Assembly (NCBI GenBank): GCA_037043015.1
Contig: CM073324.1
Location: 24,196,097 to 24,260,096 of the forward strand
Source: Bryum argenteum
Lineage: Eukaryota > Streptophyta > Bryopsida > Bryales > Bryaceae
DNA length: 64,000 bases
Direction: 5' to 3'
Positions 23,677-35,637 of the stretch are shown here, piece by piece (position 1 is the stretch's first letter; the number at the start of each line of letters is the position of its first letter). Both the position numbers and the translations under genes were made by a program. A model generated the notes under the pieces. That model searched no databases, was not told where the DNA came from, and worked only from the letters and a program-made list of their open reading frames with translations.

Positions 23677-23885
23677 TTCCTTACTCGAGTTTCCCTTTCA
23701 ATTTCTTGCTTTTCAACTGTCGCAGCCCAGGCAGCCTCAAGAAGCGGAGATTGCAGTTGTCTAGCGGCTCACTGTCTACGCTGTTCCAATTAACTCTACC
23801 GTCATCCGACGTGGACTAATTATTACCCTCTTGATACGGAACAAGATGGAACGAACTTTCACTAATCAAGCTACTTTGCGTGCAG

Positions 23886-24002
23886 GTGCAGAGAAACGAT
23901 TTGCGCGCCCTGCACATGAGTACGTGGATCAACCGCCCTGCGTCTTTCATCACAGTGGATCGCCACTGCGCAAAATTCGGTGCGGCAGTTCCCAATCACT
24001 GC
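23886..24002 (+). other. Candidate orphan exon, 39 codons
   Basis: A stretch bounded by GCGTGCAG on the left and GTAAGTGG on the right is open in one frame for exactly 39 codons and reads VQRNDLRALHMSTWINRPAS, then FITVDRHCAKFG. The residue mix is protein-like and both splice signals are good. I do not recognise the family. It may be a 5' exon of the downstream gene, part of another gene, or chance. Confidence 0.3.
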
Positions 24003-24265
24003 GTAAGTGGTTTTCTGCGTTTGCGCCCCCATTCGTTTTGTTCAGATGTCATTGCACTTGCAAGACGTGCTTCTCGGTTGAGAGGAGAGTGATTTCTTCT
24101 CGTTTCTGCAACTGATATATCCGGGGATGGGGTTCGTCGCCCATGATGTGTGAACAGACTTCACCAAGCCGACATGGGCGACGACAACGACTGTGCATCG
24201 TCCGAGCAGGGGGCTGTCCGTTCGGATTCAAAAGTTCGATCGGTAAAGGGCACCGCGAATCATGT

Positions 24266-25724
24266 ATGGAAACTAATGTTGCTGCGACTGCCAGTGCTCC
24301 TGTCAGCACTCCCTTCGAAGCACCAGCTCCATCCGCTGAGGCATCCGACAGCGTCAACCTGGGACCTGGTTCGATCTCGCTGCCCTTACCCCTCCCTCCC
24401 GCTATTGTCATTGATCTCTTGCACGCTCAGTTGCCAATCGTCTGTTCTTTTCATATCTAATCGCTCTGATGAGAACAAGCTTGCATCGCGTGGTGCATTT
24501 TATTTTCCAGGAACATTTGAGTACTTGCCGTTGACGGTGCCGTTCCGAATGACAATGGGCACAGAGCCGCTCAACATGAAGGACTGGATTGAGATTGATG
24601 TGTTCTATGACGAAGAAATGGCCCTGCGCAAGGAGATTCTCCAGAACCGGAAGGAAATGTCCATTTTCAGCAGACCCGAGGCTGCGGATGCAAATTGGGA
24701 AGCTCTGGAGCTATTGGCGGAGTTCCTTCCGATGCGGTTTCCAGATCGATTTTGTCAAGACGGCAACACGTTGTGTAACCTCACTACGGGGGAGCGGTTT
24801 AACATCAGTGACAAGTCCCTGAATCCACTCGAAGTGACATCGCGTCTCGTCCAGGTGCGTCCATGTCTATCCATTCGTCGTTCGTGTGTTCTTCCGTCCT
24901 TGCTTGCCCTGGTTGCACTTTCCTTACAAAACCTTCTTTTCGTAAACCTGTGGAGAAATTTTCCCTTCTGAGTTTGAGTTTGAGTTTCATCGCTATTTTG
25001 GATGATTCCTGCATACGATTACGTCACCTGCTTCACTCTCCTCATCAGGAGATTATGTGGCGCATTGCCCAGTTGATTGCCCTATACTAATATGTGTGTG
25101 TTGTTCTCGGTGATGTTGCAGGAGGACGTGTGTGTGCTGATGAAGGTGGAAGGCACCTTTCGCCTAGTTTCGGGCGTAGTGTTGTTTCCGCAACGATGGC
25201 AGTTGCTGGAGAAGATGGGCTTGGACATCGAGGCCATTCACCGGCCAGTGCCTCGCTTTGCAGATGAGCTCGCCAATGCCGTCAATCAGTTCATGACTCG
25301 CTTAAAAGTGGGCAAACCCGTGTGGCGTGCAAATTGGGCCATTGTGGACGACCCCTCGCTTTTCCAACCGTTAAGTGAGGAGGACATCTACGCTGCCCTG
25401 CAAGACCAAGTGACGTCGACGAACAGAAAGCACCACTGGGACGACGTCCATGGCCAGGGATTCAACGTGGGGTCTCGGCTGTTCACCCGGTGCGAGCGGG
25501 AGACGTTGATGCGATTGCCGAAGACGAATGCCGTTCTCTTCACCATTCGGACGTACGTGAGGCCCCTGACAGTGTTCGAATCGCGACCTCTGCTGGCCCA
25601 GCAGCTAGTGCGCGCCCTGGAAACACTACCGGAGTCCATCACCAAGTACAAGACCATGGCCGCGTTCTACGACGTTGCTCTCCGATACCTGCGCCAATGT
25701 GCCAGCCAACCCGCTCAATCTTGA
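24266..25724 (+). CDS. DUF3445 / haem-dependent oxidative N-demethylase alpha-like protein
   Basis: Three exons, 24266-24368, 24511-24854 and 25122-25724, join in phase (GTTCGA and GTGCGT donors, TTCCAG and TTGCAG acceptors) to give 349 residues, a normal length for the family. Family landmarks in order: VPFRMTMGTEPL, DWIEIDVFYDEEMALRKEIL, LLAEFLPMRFPDRF, EDVCVLMKVEGTFRLVSGVV, LFPQRWQLLEKMG with AIHRPVPRF, RANWAIVDDPSLFQP, TRCERETLMRLPKTNAVLFT and IRTYVRPL. Bacterial relatives oxidatively demethylate secondary amines using haem; the substrate here is unknown. The family is best known from bacteria and fungi. The gene is GC-rich, unlike its neighbours, and sits between two copies of a duplicated segment. 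Exon 1 is inferred from phase; the start could lie further upstream. Confidence 0.88.
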
Positions 25725-25754
25725 TCCATCCAACTACCCGCTCCGCCACGTCTC

Positions 25755-25822
25755 GGCGAGTTCAACTCCAATTGCATAACGCATGGACTGCTCTTTCCAT
25801 ATCTCCTCGTTGTCTGCGTATG
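25755..25822 (-). pseudogene. Shard of the ABCG second nucleotide-binding domain
   Basis: About 68 bp match the ABCG gene at 29109-29174 in the same orientation. Read on the minus strand they encode EEIWKEQSMRYAIGVELA, against EEILKEQSLRYAIAVELA in the gene. The shard lies between the stop of the N-demethylase-like gene and the start of duplication copy B. It is separate from the duplicated 3' end. Confidence 0.82.
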
Positions 25823-25831
25823 CTTGTCGTG

Positions 25832-27596
25832 ATAAGCTGAATGAACAGACGGAAGAACGCTTCTACACCTTAGAGGCTGCTTGACGACGCTCGCCTCCAT
25901 ATCTATCAGCACTGCCCTGGCCTGGAGAGAGAATCACTAAGAAGCGGGATAGCAGCTCGAATGACTGAAATCAGCTTGGACAGCAGAAAGGCTGCCTCAC
26001 CTTCAAGAAGTGAATTGGATTGTTGCCATCGCCTTCAGATAGCACACGAAGTGGCGAGTATCGTCTGTCCACATAATTGAAAAGAACTGGACACGAAGAA
26101 GCTGCTGTCAAGATTTGCAAGAATCAAGATGGCCACACTCGTCAGGAACATTAGAGAATTTGCAGCCTACCCAGAACGCTCGGCATTTTTTGCATAGGTG
26201 CTACATTGTATATACAAAACCTCCTGATCAACAGCGAGATCAAATTTCCCACCAAGCAATTCTTGGGCTTTCAAGACTACAGCAATCAGGTCATAAACTC
26301 AAGCTCCAAAGAGTCTTTCGTTCCAGAAATTCACAGTATGATATTCCCAAAGCATTCAGAAATTCAAAAGCTCATGACCATAAAATTGATTTTGTTCATC
26401 AAACAATCTATTTCGATGTAGTCATGATCTCATTGATAGGGACCACAACGTTACATTATTTTCCTACACTTAAATGGGTTCACACTTGACAATACTATCA
26501 CCTCTTGTGCTCTAGGAGCCTTCTAGAGCTCCAACCCACAATTCTATGATAATGTACAGATCAAATACACCCTCTTAGATATCAGACGAACCTGGTAAGC
26601 TACAGGCGCTTGGACAGCAGCATCAGAGGGAAAGGGTGAGATACGTGCCAAGCCCGCTAGATGCATAGTATACATGAGAACAAACCATGACTGTGAGTCG
26701 TTGATTGTACCTCCGCAAAAGCGATGCGGCGATGTCAAGGGTGTACTGTAAGGTAAGGCCACCGGACCAGCTCGTGGCAAGGTTGCTTGCTACTTGCTGG
26801 CCATTACTTTTTGTTTTCTGTAGGTGATGACACATGCCGCTGCTAGTCGAAAGAAGATGCAGAACACGGCCAGGACAAGCATATCAAGAGGGACGCGACT
26901 GTGATCCAAGCTTCGATTGAATTGGAGAGTGGTCCAGACGAAAGCATGGCCAGCGTCGTCTAACCGCTTGCAATCGCACTGTGGACAAGCATTTGGATCA
27001 TTGAGGCAAGCCAAGCTGCGCCCCGAATCCAAGCAAGTTGACTTATTGGTGTCACAGAAGAAAGCGATGGAAGTTAAAGCATTCAGTACGTACTGAAGTG
27101 GGTTCGTCCAGTATACCCAGACGACAGTTTTCAATATCTTCTTCTTTGGCACCACAGAACCCCCGGTCGAAGTCCAAAAGCCAATAATTATGGGGATGAT
27201 GACAGCAGCAATCTGCATAATTAACGTACAATTCAAGCCACCCAATTAAGCCAAAAATCCGGAATCAACAAATTGATGGAGTTATTTAATGGCTGTCTGC
27301 CGATGACGATGGTGATCACTAGCTCATACGGCAACGATCTAGGTAATTCTAAGATGTCATATATACCCAGTACCGACTCTGGTGTTACACGGATAAAGTG
27401 TACATCATGGTATACTCAAATGGACTTTCAAAGTACGCAATGGCGAGGAGAATAGCGGATAAGATTTTCACCCACCTGCGGACGTTGACTGATAACCACA
27501 ATAAAAATGCCCAAGAACGTAATGGCTAGATTAAACTCGAGCAGCACGAACCAAAACCGGAAGAACTGAGCAGCTGATTGAACTGCAATTTGAGCC
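25832..27596. repeat. Segmental duplication, copy B
   Basis: Colinear with 20424-22666. It contains a dead 5' piece of epsilon-tubulin on the left and the functional 3' end of the ABCG transporter on the right. About 470 bp present in copy A, including epsilon-tubulin exons 1 and 2, are missing here near 26,190-26,230. Confidence 0.9.
25840..26190 (-). pseudogene. Epsilon-tubulin 5' fragment, dead
   Basis: Copies of exons 4 and 3 of the gene at 16924-21076. The exon 4 copy still reads [17 protein letters not shown], with substitutions. The exon 3 copy has a one-base length change at its start, so its frame is lost. Exons 1 and 2 and everything downstream of exon 4 are absent. Confidence 0.85.
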
Positions 27597-30500
27597 ATGA
27601 GGCAAAACACAAAACATACAAGCAGAGTCGACAGTGCCATGTATGGTACCTGCCATTGAAAGGGCAAAGTTGGTCACCGAACGAAAGCAGAGGTAGTGCA
27701 TGACACGAAAGAGAAAGAGAGACAAAATTAAACTAGCATGAGAGAAAATTAAACTTGATACTCTACTATGCTTAGTAAGAAGATATACTTCGCGCGCGGT
27801 AGCTAAATGAACCATCAAAATTGGAATTTAGAGAACTCAATCTCATGGACACAAGGTGGTGCAAAACAAGACGTGAACATCAAGTGATTATTGTGCTACT
27901 CAATAGCTGCAAACATACTGTTGCCTGGGTTAATAAAGACCGGATGCTCAGTTGTGGAGACTGGAGATAATACAGAACGGGGTACCTAGAAACATAATAG
28001 CTGGATTCTTGAGATGTACATTACCTCCCCAAAAGTCCAGGCCAAGTTGTGCAACCAGACACTGTACTGCTGTGTCGCTTGATCTCTCTCCATCGTTGCC
28101 AGCATCCTCAGTAATAGAGGCACAACGCTCTGGGCATTGCTTAGAGACAGCAGTGCGCACAGAATGAAGATACTCTGACTTTTGACAGTCATTTTCACCG
28201 TTGTGTGAGGATTGATGTTGAAATAGACAGTGCCCAAAATGAGAGCCAATATAAGAGCGCCTGTTATCCTCCCAAAATTGTAGCTCGTATTTCGCCAGTA
28301 GATTCGCTGCAATTTCAGCAGCACTTCCCAAGCCATCACTGAATACGGAGCACGGTAACCAGATTGCAGCAACACGGGTCCTCTGTGACCTTTAGATCGG
28401 CGAAGATGCTGCAGTTGGATGTGGTTACGAAGAGCTAACTCACTCACTCGATATTCGAAAGCGTAACCCCTGTGTGCCTTTTGTTGAGCGGCGCCATCAC
28501 CAATCACGTCCACGGCGTATGCAACTGGGTTCTTGTTTCGAGGGCAGCGTGGTGTGCCCGGGATAGATTCGAAGTATTTCTGCAAAAATCAGAATTCTAT
28601 CATTTTCCGAATAGTGTCCTTCATGCATTATTTGGTTGATCAATTTCAGCATGGCATCTAACGTGGCGGTCGGAGATATTTTATGAGATATTCATTGCTC
28701 AAGGGATGAGGGAGATCATATACAATGAGAAACTCTGCACCGGTTCCGACTGGACCAAAATAAGCTGTTTCACCACCACTTTTCAAAAGTTGAATGCTGC
28801 TGAAGGTGGTCAGCTCCCGCAGGCTTGGCTGCTGCAAACATGCGATTACTAGCTTCCCAGTGTCGGCTATCAACTGCAAGCATGCACACACATACCTGAG
28901 AAAAAGAATGAACAAGAACCCAAGTGTTCATTATCAGGAGTACTCTAAAACACTTGCTCTACAAAGATCAGGAAAATGGTAGCTGATCTATAAGAATGAA
29001 TAGCGACCGTTTAATATGCATACCTTGAGGCACTCCATAATATGACGAGAAGCATGACTATCAAGTCCTTTCATGGGCTCGTCAAGAAATAAGACACTTG
29101 GATTGCCAGCGAGTTCAACTGCAATAGCATAACGCAGGGACTGCTCTTTCAATATTTCCTCATTGCCTACTGACATGAGTAACATGTTCGAAATATGGCC
29201 AATTTGTACTAGGTTCATCACCTGCAAGCCCCGCACAGTCATCCACTACCATTAATGGCCCGCTGCTGTTGCCTGCAATCGGTTAACAAAGCTAACACGC
29301 CAATAAATGACATTGATACAAGGTTATTATAACCTCTAAGGAATTCAATTTTTATGTGCTGAATCTCAGTCAGAGTTATTAGACCCTTACTTCCTCAACA
29401 AAAACTTTTCGGTCTTTGAATTGTACTTTTTTGCTCAATGACATGGCGGCACTGAACTCTATTCCCTCCCGAACAGTCATATACGGAACATATGCCATAA
29501 TGTCTTCCACGTAACCTTCCACATGTGTGAAAGTCTTCTGAACTCTTTGATAGCCATTCACCAGTATTTGGCCTCCCATACGTGCGGGCGACACCTTCCT
29601 TCCTGAATTATATTAAACTTGTCACTGAGAAAGCTGGCAACAGGCAGGACTATGTCTAAGACAGAGAGATTGATACGTTTCTTCTACTATAGCAAACTAC
29701 GCAGAATTTAAACCTGTAGGAGGAGATGGATATAGAATTTTCACCGCTCCTCTAAAACATCTCAATGTATTACTCGTTAAAGAAATGAAATGGAATGAGT
29801 AATCGGCTCTACTTGCCTGCCAGACAATTTAAAAACGTCGTTTTACCAGCTCCATGACCTCCTAGAATTGCAACCATCTCTCCAGGCTTTCCAAACCCAG
29901 AGACGTAGTTGAGGACAGTTCGAGTTTGACCAACGGCTGGAATCACGACGTCGTAACTGAGCTCATGCCAGGATAATGTGACCGGAATAGAAGCGAGAGA
30001 AAGCTTGATTTCTTTCTGACCCCATTCTTCATCTACACTTTCGAGTTGAGGACTCCGCTTAAGTTTCTTCTGCAGAATCACAATTTCGGAAATGCATGCT
30101 CATTAGTTCCTTCGAGTACATACAATCTAATCAGAGAATAAATTAAACGCAAAAATATTCCGATTGTCCTGTCAACATATCTCATCAAGCTAACATACAC
30201 CGAAGAAGTTTGAGTACCACCTCTACATATGGAGAGAGAGTTTGAGGAGGGTGTCGCTTCTTAGCCAGAGCGCAATAAGCTCCGATGTTTAAGAGCACGA
30301 TCCAACCCAATAACACAGCAACAGCAACAGCTATCCAGCCGTAGCTTGTGTAGAACTGTCCTCGGGCTAAATAGGCATGGCCTACTGTGTTTGTTGCTCT
30401 GCCAACGCACTGAGGTAGACTTGCAAGGTTTGTCACTTGCCCACATAACCTGCTGTAGCCTTCTGAATTGAATTCGTTAATAACCAAAGCCGTGGTGGCC

Positions 30501-33500
30501 CATTGTAGGGGATCAATGTAGTATGCCCAGAGCCAGTAATGAGGAACTGCGAACCGAGGGACTAGAAACCCGGCAAAAATAATGAATATGGCTATGACGA
30601 CAGCTGCAACATCACGGCAAACAGTTCATCAAATTCAGATCACCGAAGACTTCAGGTGATGATTTAGTTTTCTAGAAATAAACTCCCATGTCACTGAAAT
30701 TCTGGCCTGTAAGATTACATGCCAGAAAAACTACGAAGCTCCACAGGTAATCTGCTTATTCCTAAGAAAGAAAGGAAAAAGTGCAGAATTGAAGAGAACG
30801 GTATCATCCATAATACGCAATCACTCCAAGATATCATGCAAAAAAGGACGTACCAATCAAAGCGTTTGCTGTATCGCGGTCCGGAGCAAAGTATGCAATA
30901 AATCGAACTAAGGACGCTCCCAAGAGAGCAGTCAGAATCATGATCACATAAAAAACCCAGAAGTGCCAACTTCCATCTTTGATGCTTAGACCAGTCATAA
31001 AATATAATACAACCGTCCACAAGGTTGCCTGACATGAACATGAAGCTGCTGTTATAGTTTCTCTCAAAATTATGGATTTCATCAACTCAGAAAAAGTAAA
31101 ATAGTCAAAGCAATAAGAATTGAAAGTAACAGGAAGATGGAGAAAGTCAACTGCAACAAGCTTCACCTCTATTAGAGAAACAGGTAGGGATCCTAGTATT
31201 TTGGATATTAAGAATGACTGTGGGCGATAGAAATGAGCTCCTTGCTGCTTGTAGTAGGTCGCTCGCTCCTCTAGAAGGCCTGGAAGCTGCCCCAAGTTGA
31301 CAAGGGTCATGTTCAACACAGAGATGAAAAAAACACCTCGCTTTAAATTCATGACAAGCTGGTCAGGATCATCCTTCACTCGGAAAAACACAACTCCGGT
31401 GTACACGCTCATTATCAGAACCTGCCACCAAAGTAGGAAACCTCCGTAAGAGTTGAAATCTTGCTATGCTCAAAGTTGAAGAAGTAAGAAAGAATAGAGC
31501 AACCATATGATAGAACTTGTTCTGGTGTTCTTCAATACTATCGTCAGTCAGTAATGCGTATGTGCAGCTACAGCGTGATGCTCATGCCACTGTATGAGCA
31601 GAAAAGATGTCACAGTATACCACAGTACACGATATACAAAAAAGGAATGGACAGAAGCCTCTTGTGCTTAGAAATTGCTGTGGACAGAAAATACCTGTGC
31701 AAATCGTAGTTGAAGGCCGAGTTTGTTACGTCGTATTATTTTTATCTCCCTGTTGAGAAGAACCTTTGTTTCTGGTATGAAGTTCAAGACGTACCCTTTC
31801 GAGAATTGTGTGCGAGAAGCCCCCGTTAACTGATTTGATCAAATTGCTGAGGATGTTAGTTTATTGCAGTAGATGTACATCCTTGAAGGTAACAATTAGA
31901 CGCATAATTATGTATGCATAAAGTATTTCTTATGGATCTGGGATTTACATTCATCTGCCCTTTGTCTACCAGTAGTGCAAAAATTCACATGAATAGTTTT
32001 ATGAATATGAATAGACGTCAAACCTCCACAGGATCGAAATGTCTCTCCAGCTGCAAACGGACGGGCTCTGTAACCTCGTCGATAGTCTCACTGAGTCTGC
32101 TTTTCAAAGGATAATTACCGTGACGGGTGTTCGTCTTCAAATACTTGAGTTGTCCACCAGCGCCTCCAACGGCAACAACTTCGTCTCCGCAAGAGATAGA
32201 GGATGTGTGATCCATACACATCTCCGCGAGAGATCCTACTTTCTCAACGACCAATGCACGCGGAGTAGAAGACGCATGAGTCGAACTGTTGACATTTCCC
32301 AATCGAGTTTCCGAGAAATCGAGTCCTAATGGCTTGCGACCCTGCATATTCGATTTTGGACAACACAGAAAGGTTCAAAGTGATGTTGGCTGTCTCCAAC
32401 TGCCTCGAATTAGCGAGCTGATCGATATTGTGATGAAACACAACCTATTGGACATCATAGACGGGTGAGATAGTAGTAGACACTCACGCTGAAATTTGTA
32501 AGCAGAGTAGCACAAGCACAAACATCTAGTATTTACCTGTACCCAAATTTGCTCCCGCGTAAGATCCGCATTGTCAACGACTCGGCGGATGTCCCTAAAT
32601 GTTTGGGACAAGAGGAAACTGGCTATAAAATCTTCTCGCTCTAATTTCGGGTATCCCGGTTGTAGATATCGGACACCTCCAGGAGTGGTTACATCTGATA
32701 AGAATTCACTTGTGCTGAAATGTCTCGGCTTCACATACCTGACACATAGAAGAGATGTATAGTAGAGGAGACAAGTACAAAAAAGGCATCCGAGAAGTAA
32801 GGAATACCAAAAGGGTTCGCTTACAGAACTCATCACGCAGTTGATAATCAGCTTACCCAAGGCTCTCAAAGTACGGTAGTACGTCCTGTCGAGGTCCCTG
32901 GAACATGACTTGGCCGCCATTCAGAAGTATTATGCGATCAAAGAGGTTAAAGGTCTCTTCAGAAGGGTGCAGAATAGACGCCAGCACAGTGCATTGGCGA
33001 ACTCTTGCGAACATGCGTAAACTAGTCACCATGTCGAAAGTCAGAGAGTCCACCGCTGTTCATAGTTAAGCCAAAAAACGAGGCAAATCAGTGTTGTCAC
33101 CAGTTGGTCGCCTGCTTAACTAGATCATGCAGTTCAGAATAGATGTGAAACTGCAGCTTCATAATTCATTCTTTAAACAACGCTAAAAGGCAACGTTATG
33201 AACAAACCTCCACCAGCATTTAATTGATCAAAAATGTAGACCGCATAGGTCCCAGCAAGCATTTCGGCAGTTGTAAGACGATGGCGCTGAAATTCCGTCA
33301 GATCGGCAACAGATCTATCGGTTATACGCTTCATACCTAACATGCTTAAATTCAATTCCAGCTTGGGGTCCTGTCCATGCTTCAGAGCTTCACCCATGAT
33401 CTCTCTAAGCTCCTCATTGAAATATTCAGGTCTGAAGGCTTGAGTACAATCTCGTGCAAACTCAAGAGTCTCACGGACAGTGAGAGAAGGAAGATGAACG

Positions 33501-35637
33501 TCCGTAGAGGATATATGAGCTGTGAAGCGTTGGTGTTTCAAAGCATGAACATCATTCCCGTTGTAGGTCACCGAGCCTGAAAGCAAGCTTCCCGGACTCG
33601 TTGGACGACCTCCAACTACGTTAAGAAAAGCGCGCTTTCCTGATCCTGGAGGGCCTGATTCACATCGTACAAGAAGTGATGTTAAATATCAGAAATTTTA
33701 CAATGACCAGACAGACTCAACCTGCAGAACTCCACGGCTGAGAAACCTAGCAAACACTTATATCTGTGCTCTTTTGATCAGATTATACGACAAGCTTCAT
33801 CCATGCCCGTTGCGACCAAAACGACCAAAAGGGCGACTAGGGGCGAAACATGAAGCCAGAATCCTCTAATCAAGGCGTTGAATCGTATATTGGAATATCA
33901 TTCCGGTGTTCAAAATTTCTCTAAATGAATTAGCTTTCTCGCCAATTATCACGCGGGGCCGTGAGAAGCCGACAACTGAATGTGTTCCTCCAATTATCAG
34001 AGTGTAGCATACGTACCAACAACAAGTGTGAGAGTACCAGGCATAAGATACCCAGTCACATCCCTCAACAACGTCATATGCTCCACGGCAGGTCGCTTGA
34101 AAAGACCTTCAAGCAAGCCTTTGACCTGTACACAAGTGCATGAGGACACTCTACTAACACAATACATCTGAAAATAGTGGCATATCTGCATTGAGAGAGC
34201 TCAAGACAGATGAATTTCCTCATGTTCCGCAGAGAATGCACTAACTGAAAGATGAGTTACCTTTGTAAACATAGTCTCGTAGCCCTTTTCAACCTTAATA
34301 TCCATGGAATAGGTCAAGCCTTTGAATTTCACAACCTATACAAAAAGGATTAACCTGGTAAGGAACTGTTAAGAGCTAAAAACTACCAGTCAGATCCTCA
34401 ATGAAGAATATCTTAGTATGAAGTGACTTGGAAACCTGGCGAGGTACTTGAGGTATATGTGGTTGAACGGACAGAAGATACTTCAGTAGCCCTTCTTTCA
34501 GCAGTAAGTCCATGCCTTTCAGTTCTTCGCTTTCAATAAGTTTCTCTTCATTCTGAAGTCCAGCTAGCACACTTGTGATATTCTCAGCCTCTTCCACATG
34601 CCCATGTTTGAGCAGAGCTTGGTGGTACAAACTCACTAAATGAATAAGGGAAGCCTGAGGAGCTTCTGCCAAAGTCGCATAAAGATCACGAGGCAAGGAT
34701 CTCTCTTCTTGTCTCGTCTGTATATCAGTTCCATCCGTATAGCTTTCTGGAGAATCATATCCAGGAGTTGCTTCTCTAAATCTCCCGTTTCCTTCATACA
34801 AGCCTTCACCGAAAGAGGCCTCTGATTCATAAACGCGACCTTCAGATCCATCACCACCTTAATTATAATGCATCACAACTATTGATCAATCAGACCAAAG
34901 CAAGCCAAAGAAGTGTGCTAGACCACTAGTAATATGTCAAGCGAAGAGCCTATAAGGAGGTAAAACTGATCACTAGCTAAGACCAATGCAAAATTGAATA
35001 TTGATGCATGTGTGAAAGTCAATGATGATGTGGTAAGAGTTTGACCTTAATGCGAGCAGCTCAATGTGAATGTACTCTTATCTATTATTAAGCCGGAAAA
35101 CGCAAAAAATAATGAGATAATACTACCTGCACTATACCGACGTCTTGCCACCCGGGAATATTCTTGACTCCCGCCATCACTGTTGAGCGAATGTCTCGCT
35201 GGCCGCTGTATCACGGCTCCGCTCAGAGGAGTTTGCTCGAGCCATAAATTGCACTTTGATGCCGAAATGCTAGAGCACTTCTTCAGTGTTTGAAGACTCG
35301 AGGCACGATCTTGCCATTCACCCAACCCCTCCTGAAGCAGGTCTGTAGGGTTAAATGGCAGATTTCCAGCATCAACAGCTTCATCACAAGGCATGGTTGG
35401 GCCTGGCAAAGGTTGAATTTGTGCTGAACCGATGGATGATCCTCTCCGAAGAAGTAAACCTGACTCCCTGGAGACAGATGATCGTCGTTCCGAGGGCGCT
35501 CTGGCAAAATTGGCACTAACACCTCCTGACGCTCGCCTCTCATTCGTGCTTAAAATATCCAAGCTTGGTTGCGAGGATTGTACATCATGACCACCTCCAT
35601 GTTCAGCGATCCCTTCATGACCCTCAATCTCCGCCAT
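26790..35637 (-). CDS. Full-size ABCG (PDR-type) ABC transporter
   Basis: A multi-exon gene encoding a full-size half-and-half ABCG transporter (NBD-TMD-NBD-TMD) of the plasma-membrane drug and metabolite export family. The ATG at 35637 opens a long Ser-rich N-terminus (exon 1 ends at 35127). NBD1 at about 34,330-32,600 has GPPGSGKR as Walker A, DLTEFQRHRLTTAEMLAG as signature region and VYIFDQLNAGG as Walker B. TMD1 is at about 31,800-30,200. NBD2 at about 30,080-28,700 has GGHGAGKTT (Walker A), GYVEDIMAYVP (Q-loop), a degenerate signature and VLFLDEPMKGLD (Walker B). TMD2 is at about 28,585-26,790 and ends in KVMASK. Several catalytic motifs differ from consensus in both halves. PDR hallmarks such as YFESIPGTPRCP are present. 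I placed exon borders only roughly, and one junction near 34,330-34,387 does not join in phase with the sites I chose. The 3' end is duplicated at 21840-22666. Confidence 0.88.
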
